From contig NC_056418.1 of assembly GCF_905147365.1 (NCBI RefSeq), positions 2,014,001 to 2,078,000 on the forward strand: a stretch of 64,000 bases of DNA. Direction: 5' to 3'. The stretch's first letter is position 1. Every line of letters starts with the position of its first letter. The translations under genes and the position numbers were made by a program. The DNA comes from Aricia agestis (lineage: Eukaryota > Arthropoda > Insecta > Lepidoptera > Lycaenidae). Under the pieces are notes generated by a model. It made no database searches, had not been told where the DNA came from, and saw nothing but the letters and a program-made list of their open reading frames with translations. Shown piece after piece: positions 52,868-63,821 of this stretch.

Positions 52868-52970
52868 ATAGTTACCACGTTTATGCAAAATGTGTAAACG
52901 ATCATGTAATGTGTATTGAAAATGATTTTTCAATACACATGTTGCGTAAACGTTATGTTCCGACCATAAT
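52868..52970. repeat. Fold-back palindrome
   Basis: Sequence around GTAATGTGTATTGAAAATG is mirrored by ATTTTTCAATACACATGTT; outer arms ACGTTTATGC/GCGTAAACGT extend it. Confidence 0.75.
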
Positions 52971-54055
52971 TTGCGAGCAAAACACTTCATAAACAGAACA
53001 ATAAATACAAACGAAACGGTTGCAAAAGTCTGCCGAAAATAGAGCATCCAACGTCAACACTAAATCACAAATCACAACAGGGGGAATCCCCTGTTTTGAC
53101 AAAACTTCGCCCATAAACAAAAGCTGACAACCTGCGCCCATCCAGACAAACAGCGAGCTTTCACGAAAACTTTGCCTTCTATATAATATATGTGTAAAAT
53201 TAAGGTTTCTTCTACTATTCATTAATCTATTAGGCTTCAAAATATATTGTAATGTAATTAAGGTAAGATTGACTCTTAGCAAACTGCTTTTAAATCAATC
53301 ACACGACGAGAATCGCTAGTCAGCGCCGTCAAATCAAGCGAACGTTCACATGTACTTGTAAATACGTAGTACACGGTACAAGTATATTGTGTACTTTCGC
53401 TTACGCTTTGTAGTTTAAAGTCGTTGCGGTGACACATTGTCTACAGTCTACATGACTGTACGAATCTTATTATTTTAGCTACCAAAGAAACCATAACTGA
53501 AAAAACGTCCGCAGCTCCACACCAAAGGTCACTCACGAAACAATGATTTTATCCTTTTTTTTTTACGCGGGGACCACAAAGGTTTTTTTAACTCTAACGT
53601 ACAAACCGAGGAATATTTAAACTGTGCCCGGAGTCCGGACACCCGCGTATACGGAGTACAGACACATGGGGTGGAGAAATTGGATTTACTAGCCCCTCCC
53701 CCCCCCCCTCCCTCTTCCCGCCCGCCCTTCCGCCCGCCCAAACGTCGACGCTGAATGAGAGCTTTTTGAGGTACGCGATGTTTTTTTAGTATAGTGTGTG
53801 AGAATACAAACTGTATTTTCAGTTATTTTTTAATTTATAGTAAAAAATGGGCCTTCTTGTATCAGTCTATGTTAAAGTAAATGTGTGCTATTTTTTTTGT
53901 TTGTTTGTTTAGTTTATTAAAAGACGACAAAATTACAAGTATAAGAAAATATTACTTAGTACTTTTTTTACTATGTTAATTATTATTATTATTTTATACA
54001 TAAATACGCTCACCAAAAATATTGGCATGTGGCTCACATAATATATTATAATAAT
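52971..54055. other. Intronic or intergenic sequence, low-complexity tracts
   Basis: A C-rich tract lies at 53690-53740 and T- or A-rich tracts at 53556-53575 and 53890-53915. No coding segment is supported. Confidence 0.45.
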
Positions 54056-54300
54056 ATATCATGCGCATCGCTGAATGTGTTGCTAAGCGCAAAACTCGAG
54101 AACGGTTGGACCGATTTCGCTAATTCTTTTTTTTAAATATTCCTTGAAGTACGAGGATGGTTCTTACGGAGAGAAAAATTCTAAAAAAAAAAAACAATTT
54201 AAATTTCCTGAAAAAGTCTAAAAACAACACTTTTCTATACTCCCATACAAAAGTTAAAGAATCGACTGTTAGGCGATACGAAGTTCGCCGGGTCAGCTAG
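54056..54300 (+). mobile_element. Helitron-like element with CTAG end
   Basis: The 3' end ACGAAGTTCGCCGGGTCAG then CTAG (54297-54300) has a hairpin (CGAAGTTCG). The body AACGGTTGGACCGATTTCGC is typical. The 5' boundary is uncertain. Confidence 0.6.
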
Positions 54301-55099
54301 TAATATTAGATATATAATGATGTTGCGAGTGACAGAAACAAACAGCGAGGCCAATGTAAGTACAAGATTTTTGCTGTCTAGCAACCGTACTATAGAAAGG
54401 TCATAGATGTAGAAATATATATTCGTTTAAATTAGTAATAAGGCCTACGTTTGGTACCTAAAAAGAGGTTGATTAGAACATAAACTTTGACATTTACTTA
54501 TTTAGTTCTTCAACGGAACACTTAACACGCAACTCTGCGACGTGTTACTTTATTTAGTGTAGTAATTTACGATGAGTTATAAACACGTATCACTCATAAT
54601 ACTTTATGCAAAGGAAAATATACAGCATAGTGACTAGCTGCTGACTAGTGCTAGTCTAGTAGTGCTGCTACTTTTACAGTAAACTCTATATACTATATAG
54701 GATTTAATAATAAGCAAACCCTTAACCCTTATCATTTTGTTTTGTTGCGCTCTGTATTGTTATAAGTAATAAAATTAATAATATTATTGAAGAAGATTTC
54801 ATCCATCAAGAAAATTAATATTGCATCTTCCCTAGACTTCGCCAAATTCGTTTTTAATGCAACAAAAACTCGAAATAACTTGAAAATTTGCCAGACTTTG
54901 TTAAAAATTGTTTATGAATAATTAAAATTAAAATTTAAATTAAAACTATTAACTTAAGTCATCGCTCATCGCAATCTTAGGAAGATTTTCAAAAGTTTTC
55001 AACTGATGTACAGAGACAAAAGAAAGAAATAGAGAAAAACATCTAGATATATTTTTATTCTTGGCTAAGTTTACCCCTAGTAGCCGTGCTGGAATTCAA
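54301..55099. other. Unassigned AT-rich sequence
   Basis: No gene, repeat boundary or regulatory signal could be supported. Confidence 0.45.
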
Positions 55100-55328
55100 T
55101 ACAGGGTGTAAGAAACTAAGTGATAATACGTCTTTAGAGTGTGTATGAGTCCCTTATAATTATAGAGTTTACTGTGAAAGTAGCAGCGTTGAAAAAGCGA
55201 CTTTTTTCACTTTTGCATGGGAAAATTCATGACACTGCATTTCCTTCGTTTCTTCGCTTCCCGTACAAATCACAAAAAATTTTTGCTCTTTCAGAGCTGC
55301 ACTTTCACAATGAAGTCTGTACTCTGTA
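55100..55328. mobile_element. MITE family M5, copy 3 (decayed)
   Basis: TACAGGGTGTAAGAAACTAA and TTCACTGT? type arms (GTTTACTGTGAAAGTAGCAG against CTGCACTTTCACAATGAAG). The right end is shortened to ACTCTGTA. Confidence 0.7.
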
Positions 55329-55399
55329 TAAGTGACACATTTGACAAGCCTGTCTTTTGTTAATCTGGTACTTAGTTATAAGCTACCCCGAAAGACTAA

Positions 55400-55898
55400 G
55401 GGCCTGTTTCACTTCTTCCTGATAAGGCTCGACCTCTCGATACAAATACTTGACTCATATACGTGGGAGAGCCATGCTTCGGCACGAATAGGTCGGCTCG
55501 ACCGGATAAATACCACGTTCTCACAGAAAACCGGCGTGAAACAGCGCTTGCGCTGTGTTTCGCCGAGTGAGTGAGTTTACCGGAGGCCCAATCCCCTACC
55601 CTATTCCCTTTCCTACCCTCCCCTATTCCCTTCCCTTCTCTACCCTCCCCTATTACCCTATTCCCTCTTAAAATGCCGGCAACGCACATGCAGCTCTTCT
55701 GATGCTGCGAGTGTCCATGGGCGACGGAAGTTGCTTTCCATCAGGTGACCCGTTTGCTCGTTTGCCCCCTTATTTCATAAAAAAAAGGCTATCCACCAAC
55801 TTAACCAACTTAACTTGACAGATCAAGTATGGAGAATCTGGCAAAAAAATTGTGAATAGCCTATTAGGCACTTTATCAGAAAGTGGTGAAATAGGCCC
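55400..55898. mobile_element. MITE family M1, copy 3, split by A-tailed repeat
   Basis: GGGCCTGTTTCACTTCTTCC and GAAAGTGGTGAAATAGGCCC are flanked by TAA. The interior is interrupted after GATAAGGCT and resumes at AAGGCTATCCACC; AAGGCT is duplicated, so the intruder has a target duplication. Confidence 0.88.
55458..55787 (+). mobile_element. A-tailed SINE-like repeat, copy 2
   Basis: TACGTGGGAGAGCCATGCTT to TTTCATAAAAAAA, full length, nested in the M1 copy. The minisatellite (TACCCTCCCCTATTCCCTTC-like) has two units. Confidence 0.85.
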
Positions 55899-56508
55899 TA
55901 AGATGAGTTTATGATGTGAGTACTTTTCAAAATATCAAAGGATTCGAATCCCTGACCCTCGCACATTCTGCATATCGATCACTGAATCGCAGCGGTCGTT
56001 AACATTCACTGTCGTGTAAGATATGAAAATATACAGGGGTAACATCGCCGCACAAGCTATTTCGAACTCTATCTTGTACAGCATAGGGTAGATATTCCAG
56101 TAGGGGAAGAACAGGGGTGGTCGACCCTCGTATTATGCAAGACGTCACTACGTTTGTGTTACGGTTAATGAACCGTAGTCACGTTAATTTTATAACAGTG
56201 ACAGAACTATAGGAAGTAGGTTAATCCATGCAAATTAAATAAGAAACAAAGAAAATGTTGTTGTTGTTGAAAATTAAGGGAAGAGTTTGAGGAAATAGAA
56301 ACATCAACGGCTATAACGGTAGAAAGAGAAAGAAAGAGTAAAGCGGAGATGAGAGAAACCTATAAATCTTGTAAAGTTTTTGGGAATAAGGAAAATGTTT
56401 GGGAGAAATTGATGGCTGATCTGACGATAACTGATGACCGAAGTCAAGTCGTTAAGGCTCGAAAATGGTTTTCAATCTTCAGCTTTATCTTATCTAGATA
56501 CCTACTTA

Positions 56509-56772
56509 TACAGGGTGTAACAAAAATAAGTGATAATACTTTAGGGTGTGTACGTGTTCCTTGTAGAGAGTTCACTGTGAAAGTAGCAGCGCTGAAAGAC
56601 CAAAAATTTTTTTCACTTTTGTATGGGGAAACTCGTGACGCTCGGGCCCTTGCCCATACAAAAGTGAAACATTTTTTTCGTCTTTCATAGCTGTTACTTT
56701 CACAGTGAACTCTCTACAAGGAACATGTACACACCCTTAAGTATTATCACTTATTTTTGTTACACACTGTAT
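56509..56772. mobile_element. MITE family M5, copy 2 (most complete)
   Basis: TACAGGGTGTAACAAAAATA and TTATTTTTGTTACACACTGT(A). The arms extend about 85 bp, through GTGTACGTGTTCCTTGTAG and TTCACTGTGAAAGTAGC. Confidence 0.9.
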
Positions 56773-58138
56773 AAGTGTATGTTTGCCACGACTTACGTTT
56801 AAACTTAAACGGATTTTGATAGGTAAGTATAGATAGAGGTTTTATTAAGTCCCATAAATTAGAACAGTTTTATCACGAGAGTATCTAGAGTTGACGAGTT
56901 AAGAGACGAGACTAGACGAGTTTCTCTAAAAATTGTGGGTCAAAATGTAAGAAAAATAAACACTCAAGTTACATTATCTACTAACAGAAGTATAATATCA
57001 CTAATATTAAACAAGTTGGAGACAGGAAAATCTAAATTGACTTTCTTTCCAACTTGTTTGGGTAAATTCCCGCTTTGTCAATAAGTGTCTGCATGAAAGA
57101 GATCTGTTTCAGGTTTGCCAATAATTGGATTGTGCTCTATCGAGACAAGAGACAATCAAGTGCTACTCACACGGATGTGTGTATGTACTATACAGTTATG
57201 TGTTACCACATCGTATCTCACAAAGACAACAACACACGGGCAACAATTGCGGCAATAATTGCCCGGCGACACGAATGGACCGATCTGGAGCAATCAGTGG
57301 AGCAATATGGAGCAATTTCAATAAATTGCCGCAATTGCTTCGGCGATATTGCTCCAGATATTTCATATCGCTCATTGTCGCCGATACGAATTGACCAATA
57401 TCCGATGGGCTCGTGTATGACAGTATTTCCTAGTAACTAGTTGATGAAAAATTGCTTGATGTAGCCGTGACGTCAAAGTTGACGAGAATTGACTGGAGTG
57501 GAGCAATTTTAGTTGCCCGTATAAGCGTACCTTTAGATATCAACAATATTTTAAGTGCTTTCATGTTTAAGGGCTCAAACAACCCGTCAATCATACCACC
57601 CTTGGGGTAAAGTTTTGGTAATCGCCACGTCGGGACTCGGGCCCTTCCGCCCTTCGCTGTACTAAATATAACCGCCCTTTGTGGGCCCAATATTATTTGT
57701 AAACTGTCAATAAGTAGTAAACAATCGCTCATTCATTAACTTCTGTGAATCTTGGCTGTAGTTTATTCGTTAGAAGTTAGAAAGAATAAGGAGTATAGGA
57801 TAATTAGTCGTATTTCGTAATTTTGGATAATAATTATAAGAGTAAGAAAAACTAGAAGTTTCCTCAATATTGATCACTCAATGTAGTATCTTAAAAATCT
57901 GTTTATACCTAACAGCTAACTCCTAAGCATAGACTTAATATATCTCCTAAGTATTACGCTACAAGCCCAGAAACTTTCTTACTACTTATCTGAATGCGTC
58001 GTTACGCAGTTTATTGAATAAAACAATCTAACCTAAAAAAGATTACGATTACTATCACAAACAAACTCTATGTATAATATAAAATCTATCTATAATATAA
58101 ATGTATGTATAATCACAGAGTAATAAAATTTAATATAA
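56773..58138. other. Unassigned sequence with a GCAATT-rich repeat
   Basis: 57230-57370 repeats GCAATT/GAGCAAT motifs with inverted pairs (GCGGCAATAATTGCC, AAATTGCCGCAATTGC), probably a MITE core. The open frames at 57075-57440 and 57732-57430 have no domain. Confidence 0.45.
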
Positions 58139-58324
58139 CTAGCTGTCCCGGTCATCAGTTTAAAGTGACACGAAGTTCACCGGGACCAAATCCCGGTGAA
58201 CTTCGTGTCACTTTAAAACCTTCCCTGGACTTCTACGAAAATTTAAGACTAAGCCCAATCCGTTCAGCCGTTTTCGAGATTTAGCGCGACTAACACATTT
58301 GAAAATCCATTTTTATATATAAGA
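58139..58324 (-). mobile_element. Helitron (41512 family) with inverted duplicated 3' end
   Basis: The minus strand starts TCTTATATATAAAAATGGAT and ends GGGACAGCTAG (58139). Arms TTTAAAGTGACACGAAGTTC and GAACTTCGTGTCACTTTAAA (about 58159-58219) form a long palindrome not seen in the 41512 copy. Confidence 0.82.
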
Positions 58325-58352
58325 TATAAAGTCATTGGAAGAATATTTACTT

Positions 58353-58601
58353 CGCTTGCGCTGTGTTTCGCCGAGTGAGTGAGTTTACCGGAGGCCCAAT
58401 CCCATACCCTATTCCCTTCCCTATCCTCCCTTATTCCCTTCCCTTTCCATCCCTACCTTCCCTTATTACCCTATTCCCTCTTAAAAGGCCGGCAACGCAC
58501 CTGCAGCTCTTCTGATACTGCGAGTGTCCATGGGCGACGGAAATTGCTTTCCATCAGGTGACCCGTTTGCTCGTTTGCCCCCTTATTTCATAAAAAAAAA
58601 A
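58353..58601 (+). mobile_element. A-tailed SINE-like repeat, copy 3 (5' truncated)
   Basis: Starts inside the element at CGCTTGCGCTGTGTTTCG and ends TTTCATAAAAAAAAA. Confidence 0.83.
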
Positions 58602-58999
58602 TGAAGCTTAGGTTAAATACGCTTTTCTATCTCAAAACTCGCTTCATCTTAACAAGTGCACATAAATATTATTATTTCTAGATGTAAACACATGCATAAC
58701 AATAAGACCTTAACTTAGCATATTCATCTCTGTGTTTACGTAGCTACTGTCTATTATCTGATATTCTCTCGCTAGAAATTCACTCGAATGTTTTAATCTA
58801 AGTTAATTCTAATTATTAACAGGATTTCTACTATAACATAGTATAAATACAATACGGATCATACGCAGTTATGATCAGTTATCTTGCTTGAGATTCACTC
58901 AAATTAATTAATCTAAATAAATTTTACTTATTTACCGGATTTGTTCTATTATATAATGTAATTTACTAAGTATATTACAAGCAGTATTACATAACTCAC

Positions 59000-59110
59000 C
59001 GGTGTCCCAGCATCCCGACACAACAATCCGAAGTACGCGGGGGCACGTGCGTGCGTTGCGGCGTCCGGGCCGCACTGCCCGCCGGGCGGGGGTGTTACCA
59101 ACCCTAAGAA
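59000..59110 (-). CDS. Tentative upstream exon of the Kelch gene
   Basis: A GC-rich island of about 110 bp ends at a consensus donor G|GTGAGT (58999). In the phase required by blade 1 it reads RTCPRVLRIVVSGCWDT, open back to a TAA near 59116. A weak acceptor (TTTCTTAG) could open it. Alternatively it is non-coding 5' sequence. No in-frame ATG is present. Confidence 0.35.
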
Positions 59111-59149
59111 ATTATCACCCCTAAATCCAAGATAACGCGACGCTGTTAT

Positions 59150-59205
59150 ATACTTTGGGAGGCCTTTGCCCAGCAGTGGGACAGTATAGGCTAATCCATA
59201 CTTAA
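59150..59205 (+). mobile_element. LINE 3' end fragment
   Basis: TTTGGGAGGCCTTTGCCCAG and CAGTGGGACAGTATAGGC match the moth LINE 3' end also seen at 46176-46265. Confidence 0.65.
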
Positions 59206-59400
59206 TATTATTAATGTGAAATTGTCTGTCTGTCTGTTACCTCTTCACAGTCAAACTACTGAACCGATTTTCCTGAAATTTGATATGGAGATACTTTGAG
59301 TCCCGGGAAAGGACATGGGATACTTTTTATCCCGGAAAAATGTACGGTTCCCGCGCGATAAACGAGTTTTGGCGCAACGGAGTTGCGGGCGCCGTCTGAT
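59206..59400 (+). mobile_element. Helitron-like fragment
   Basis: GTCTGTCTGTCTGTTACC, CTACTGAACCGATTTTCCTG and CCCGCGCGATAAACGAG with GTTGCGGGCGCC follow the order of lepidopteran non-autonomous Helitrons. Confidence 0.55.
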
Positions 59401-59903
59401 TAGTAAAAAATATACCTATTCACTAGCGATCAACAATAATTAAATGTTTATTTTAGTAGCTATGAATAAAAAAATATTAATTTGACGAAAACTCGTTAGT
59501 TTTTGTCAAAGAAAAAATTCTATTGACATAGTTTAAACACTCTTAATTTTTACTTGTTTATAGAAGCTTACTTTTCAGGGCATCTTACCATACATAACTT
59601 TTGTTTAAATCATAAACAAACATTATGTGACATCATTAAAGCCCTATTAGACGCCCCTACAAAATCCCCATCCCATCTCGTTTTCCCCTAAATCCAGGGA
59701 CAAAGGCCTAAGCTGGCAACACTGGGCGGCGTGGGCGGTCGGCAGGGCGGGGAGCGCGTCGATTATCACGGTGATAGGTTAACGGGTATCCTGACTATCC
59801 TTACCCGTATATCTGTACGGAAACCGGGCATAGACCCGAATATTACGGGCTATATACGCGCAAGGATCTCTAATGAATGATCATTAAACTTCAAGTTTAT
59901 ATA
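59401..59903. other. Unassigned sequence
   Basis: 59715-59770 is GC-rich (GGGCGGCGTGGGCGG) and could be promoter-like, but no exon or start could be tied to it. Confidence 0.35.
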
Positions 59904-60514
59904 AACAGGGTGTAAGTTGTAACAAAACAAGTGATAACTGATAATAATTTTGTGTATGATTTCCCTGTATAGAGTTCACTGTGAAAGTATAGTACCTGAA
60001 AGAGCAAATTTTTTTAAAACTTTTTTTGGGCAAACTCATGACGCTGGGGCAACGGCCCATACAAATCACAAAAAAATCGGACAAGTGCACGTCGGACTCG
60101 CACACGAAGGGTTCCGTACCGATACAGAGCAAAAATAGGCTAAAAATTGTGTTTTTTGTATGGGAGCCTTGCATTTTTATTTTATTTTAATATTAGTAGG
60201 TATTAAATATTAAAATAAACATATAACAAAAGAACGAAACGAAGTTATTTCTTATGTTCAAAAAACCTACACTCAAAATTTTTTTTTTAAATAAAACGCC
60301 ATCTATTGACGCCCAGAAATACTTACTAACAACGCCCTCTGACCCTAACATGCAGGTACTAATAAAAAAGTGTCGAGGACAAATCAAGGTCAAATATCGT
60401 TCTGTCTAGCTTTCAGATTTACGCCAAACGCGCGATAAGGAACTTCGTTCCAAAAAAGCTGCTACCCTAAATAACACCCTAAATAATTATAACTTAGTTT
60501 TGTTACATCCTGTA
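59904..60514. mobile_element. MITE family M5, copy 4, with internal insertion
   Basis: ACAGGGTGTAAGTTGTAACA at the left and TAGTTTTGTTACATCCTGTA at the right. The interior after CCCATACAAATCACAAAAAA holds a second repeat beginning ATCGGACAAGTGCACGTCGG (about 60074-60190). Confidence 0.7.
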
Positions 60515-60852
60515 TATTAAACTGATATGGAGAGTTTAGCTTTAACTTATGTCTCAAATATAATAGTACCTGTAAGTTCTAGGCCAAAATTCATTACCGT
60601 CTATACATCATCACCCCTCCAGAGTCCAGGGCCACAGGTGCACTAGAGTGCATCCACCCCCTCCCCCTCCTCTTGTATCAATTACCCCCCACCTCCCCAC
60701 TACCGCCAAGCTATGATTGTTGATGTGTTTATATTGTGAGCTCGGCAAACATTTTAGTGACATGAGCGAGCGGTATAAATGCACATTGAATAACCTAAAT
60801 AATACATATGTTATTGCATAATATGATTTAAGACGTGGATGGAGGAACCAGG

Positions 60853-61035
60853 CCATTTAGCCAAAACTTTTACTTTTTAGCTTCGTTATAGAATCGCCGA
60901 TCAAAATGTATGGAATTGATATATATGACGTTGAGTCGAAAGTCAACGTCATATTAACGAACGCTTATGTCAATTCCTTAAATTATCATCGGCTATTCTA
61001 TAATGAAGCGAAAACGAAAAGATTTTGGTTCACCC
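60853..61035. mobile_element. Fold-back MITE
   Basis: GGCCATTTAGCCAAAACTTT and the right arm AGATTTTGGTTCACCC are inverted with AGCTTCGTTATAGAAT/ATTCTATAATGAAGC. The centre is ATATGACGTTGAGTC plus complement. Confidence 0.82.
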
Positions 61036-61454
61036 CCCCGGTGAGTAACAACTAACAGTTAAAAAATTGACATTTTTTGCATAAATGGAGGCTTTAGAGC
61101 CTATAAAAAATACTGTAGATTATAAGTGTGGCCTATTAACTAGATGATGAATTAGGTAAGTTACAAGATTTGTTAAAATTATAAGGGAAAAAATTGAATA
61201 ATTATCCTTATGCTATAAAATGTTAGTTATCTGGTCCTTGCTCTCACGTCTTCAATTATTATTGAAGCAATGATTGTATTGCAATACAAAGTCGTCAATT
61301 TTATTTAAACCCTTAAAAATAATTCATGAAATATTCCTCTATGAATGCCACAATGGCAAAATCTCGTAAATAACATCAGCCTTTAAGATTACAAAAAAAC
61401 AATTACACATGCATAATATTAAAGATCAAAAGAGACTGGTCACGGCCCATACAA

Positions 61455-62680
61455 AATTTACCCAGGCCCGACACGAATGAAACGTATTCCATTTTTTTCG
61501 TTATAGTATGGGGATCCAAGATATGTAATTTTTATATTCAATAACAGTGGCTAACATGTTATTTTATTGCTTTCTTTTTTTCTTCAGGCGCAGTATGAAA
61601 AGTGCAAATATTAAGCAATTTTATTCAATATCATTATTCATTGGCTAACATGGAAATGTACTAGATGTAGAATACAATCACGACATGTTTCTTTAAAAAC
61701 GTAGACAAGCCATCCCTCTGTGTAGGGATTATGTATTAAATAACATAGAAGAAAACTAAATAAGTGAATAAAAGTATTATTAAGAATTTTTTTTTATGAA
61801 ATAAGGGGGCAAACGAGCAAACGGGTCACCTGATGGAAAGCAACTTCCAACGCCCATGGGACACTCGCAGCATCAGAAGAGCTGCAAGTGCGTTGCCGAC
61901 CTTTTAAGAGGGAATAGGATAATAGGGGAGGGTAGGGAAGGGAAGGGAAGGGAATAGTTGAGGGTAGGGAAGGGAATAGGGTAGGGGTTAGGGGATTGGG
62001 CCTCCGGTAAACTCACTCACTCGGCGAAACACAGCGCAAGCGCTGTTTCACGCCGGTTTTCTGTGAGAACGTGGTATTTATCCGGTCGAGCCGGCCTATT
62101 CGTGCCGAAGCATGGCTCTCCCACGTATAGATTTTTCTTCTCACCAATCCCCGATAAGGACCATCAACTCCGGCAGTATGTTGCCGCTTATTTAACGCGA
62201 GATACAGTTTTCATTAGCTAAAGAAAAACTGCTGGAGGTATCTATAAGTTTATCTCGCCCTCAGCGTTATATCATGCGTTTAATCACCCTCGTATAACAT
62301 GCTGCAGAGACAGGACGTTTCTAATTGTTTGAAACTCGATGGGCATACTTACTAGTGGAACGTATAGTGAAAAAAACCTTTTTTTTAATTGTACCTAGAT
62401 AAACAAAAGAATATTTATTATGGTTTTGTGTTTTCCTTTAGCCACGGTATAAAAATAATATATTGATAATATGTGTTAGCCACTGATATTGAATATAATT
62501 ACATGCAAATAACGATTATTGTACTTCTTAATAGCACTTTTCATACTGCGCCTGAAGAAAAAAAGAAAGCAATAAAATAACATATTAGCCACTGATATTT
62601 AATATAAAAATTACATATCTTGGATCCCCATAACATACCGGAAAAAATGGGATATGTCTCTTTTGTGTCGGGCCTGGGTC
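61455..62680. mobile_element. Long-arm inverted-repeat element with nested repeat
   Basis: ACCCAGGCCCGACAC at the left and GTGTCGGGCCTGGGT at the right begin arms of about 150 bp, through GGGGATCCAAGATATGTAAT and CTTCAGGCGCAGTATGAAAA (left) and their complements (right). The spacer of about 930 bp holds an A-tailed repeat in reverse (61789-62127). No transposase. Confidence 0.87.
61789..62127 (-). mobile_element. A-tailed SINE-like repeat, copy 4
   Basis: Reverse orientation: TTTTTTTATGAAATAAGGGG to GGCTCTCCCACGTA. The AGGGAAGGGA minisatellite is the longest of the four copies. Confidence 0.88.
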
Positions 62681-62699
62681 ACAAATGACCCGTCACCTT

Positions 62700-63149
62700 A
62701 GGAACCCCGTTTTGTGAATTCAGTATTTTTTTAGAGTATTTTTACTGAATTTACTGAATTAATTAATATATAATAATAGTTAGAAAAACTAAAAACCAAG
62801 CCTTTTTTCCAAAAAATTTTAACTACTTATTGCACTGTCATTGGCTTTTAAGACGCTCCCCCCACGTAGAATGGAGATGGAGATTGAACTTACCGTTTTT
62901 AAAGCCTTATTAATTCATAATTTGAAAGCTACAAAATTATAATAAAAATACAGCAATAATCTTCAGCATATGAACGTTCCTTTCATAGTTATTAATATCC
63001 TATTTTTGTTTTTTTTATACTCATGACATTGACAGCTTCCAAAGTAATACCAATTTATTCAAATTCAAGCATACATTCAGTATCTCCCTAGTATTTACAA
63101 ATTACGGTTATTTGAAACACACGCCAATAGATCGACAATTTCATTAACT
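62700..63149. other. Unassigned AT-rich sequence
   Basis: Nothing supported beyond AT-rich tracts. Confidence 0.4.
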
Positions 63150-63382
63150 ACGAGCTTTTGCCCGCGGCTTCGCTCGCGTTAAGAAGTATTATTATATACA
63201 AACTTTTAATTTGTATTTTAACCCCTTGGAGGTGGAATTGATCAAAATCCTTTCTTAGCGGATGCCTACGTCATAATATCTACCTGCATGCGAAATTTCA
63301 GCCCGATCGGTCCAGTGGTTTGGGCTGTGCGTTGATAGATCACCATGTCAGTCAGTCACCTTTGAGTTTTATATATATAGAT
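63150..63382 (-). mobile_element. Helitron-like element, second family
   Basis: GCCCGCGGCTTCGCTCGCG (hairpin at the left), CGAAATTTCAGCCCGATCGG and CAGTCAGTCACCTTTGAG, then TATATATATAGATA at the right. The CTAG end is degraded (CGAGC). Confidence 0.6.
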
Positions 63383-63484
63383 ATACTGGACGTTTGAATT
63401 TTTTTAAGTCAATTGTGAACTAAGATAAGTAAAAAAATAGGATATTGGTGCAATCTCGGCAACGCGGCAAATGTATGGTGAAGG

Positions 63485-63526
63485 TATTAAGGCCATCCCC
63501 TGAGCATCAGGGGATGGCCTTAATAC
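63485..63526. repeat. Perfect palindrome
   Basis: GTATTAAGGCCATCCCCTGA and TCAGGGGATGGCCTTAATAC, with GCA between the arms. Confidence 0.93.
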
Positions 63527-63650
63527 GTGTGCAAAGTTTCGAATCAATTAGACTACTGGCGATAGGTAAAAATATGTGAAAATAGTTGCTAACACCAAGT
63601 TAACCAAATTTTTGAGAACCACCCATACAGCAAAGCGTGTTAAAATTAAC

Positions 63651-63821
63651 GCCTCTAGTCCTCAGACGCAGTTCGCCGCGAGATCGCGGCGAAACAAATG
63701 CGAAACCATTTACTGCCTCATCTGCCACACGACAATGCGTTATATTGCATCTCGCTCTATTCCTGTTTTGCATTTGTTTCGCCGCGATTTCGCAGCGAAC
63801 TGCGTCTGTGGACTAGAGGCG
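63651..63821. mobile_element. MITE with about 50-bp inverted ends
   Basis: CGCCTCTAGTCCTCAGACGC ... GCGGCGAAACAAATGC at the left pairs with GCATTTGTTTCGCCGCG ... GTCTGTGGACTAGAGGCG at the right. Confidence 0.9.

Noticed and set aside
55935..56000. Possible SINE box B (GGATTCGAATCCCTGACC)
   Set aside because: No box A at the right distance and no SINE body shared with other copies here.
57075..57440. 121-residue plus-strand open frame
   Set aside because: It lies in a GCAATT-rich inverted repeat and has no domain.
59000..59014. ATG inside the 59-kb island as the Kelch start codon
   Set aside because: That frame joins blade 1 out of phase and meets a stop at once.
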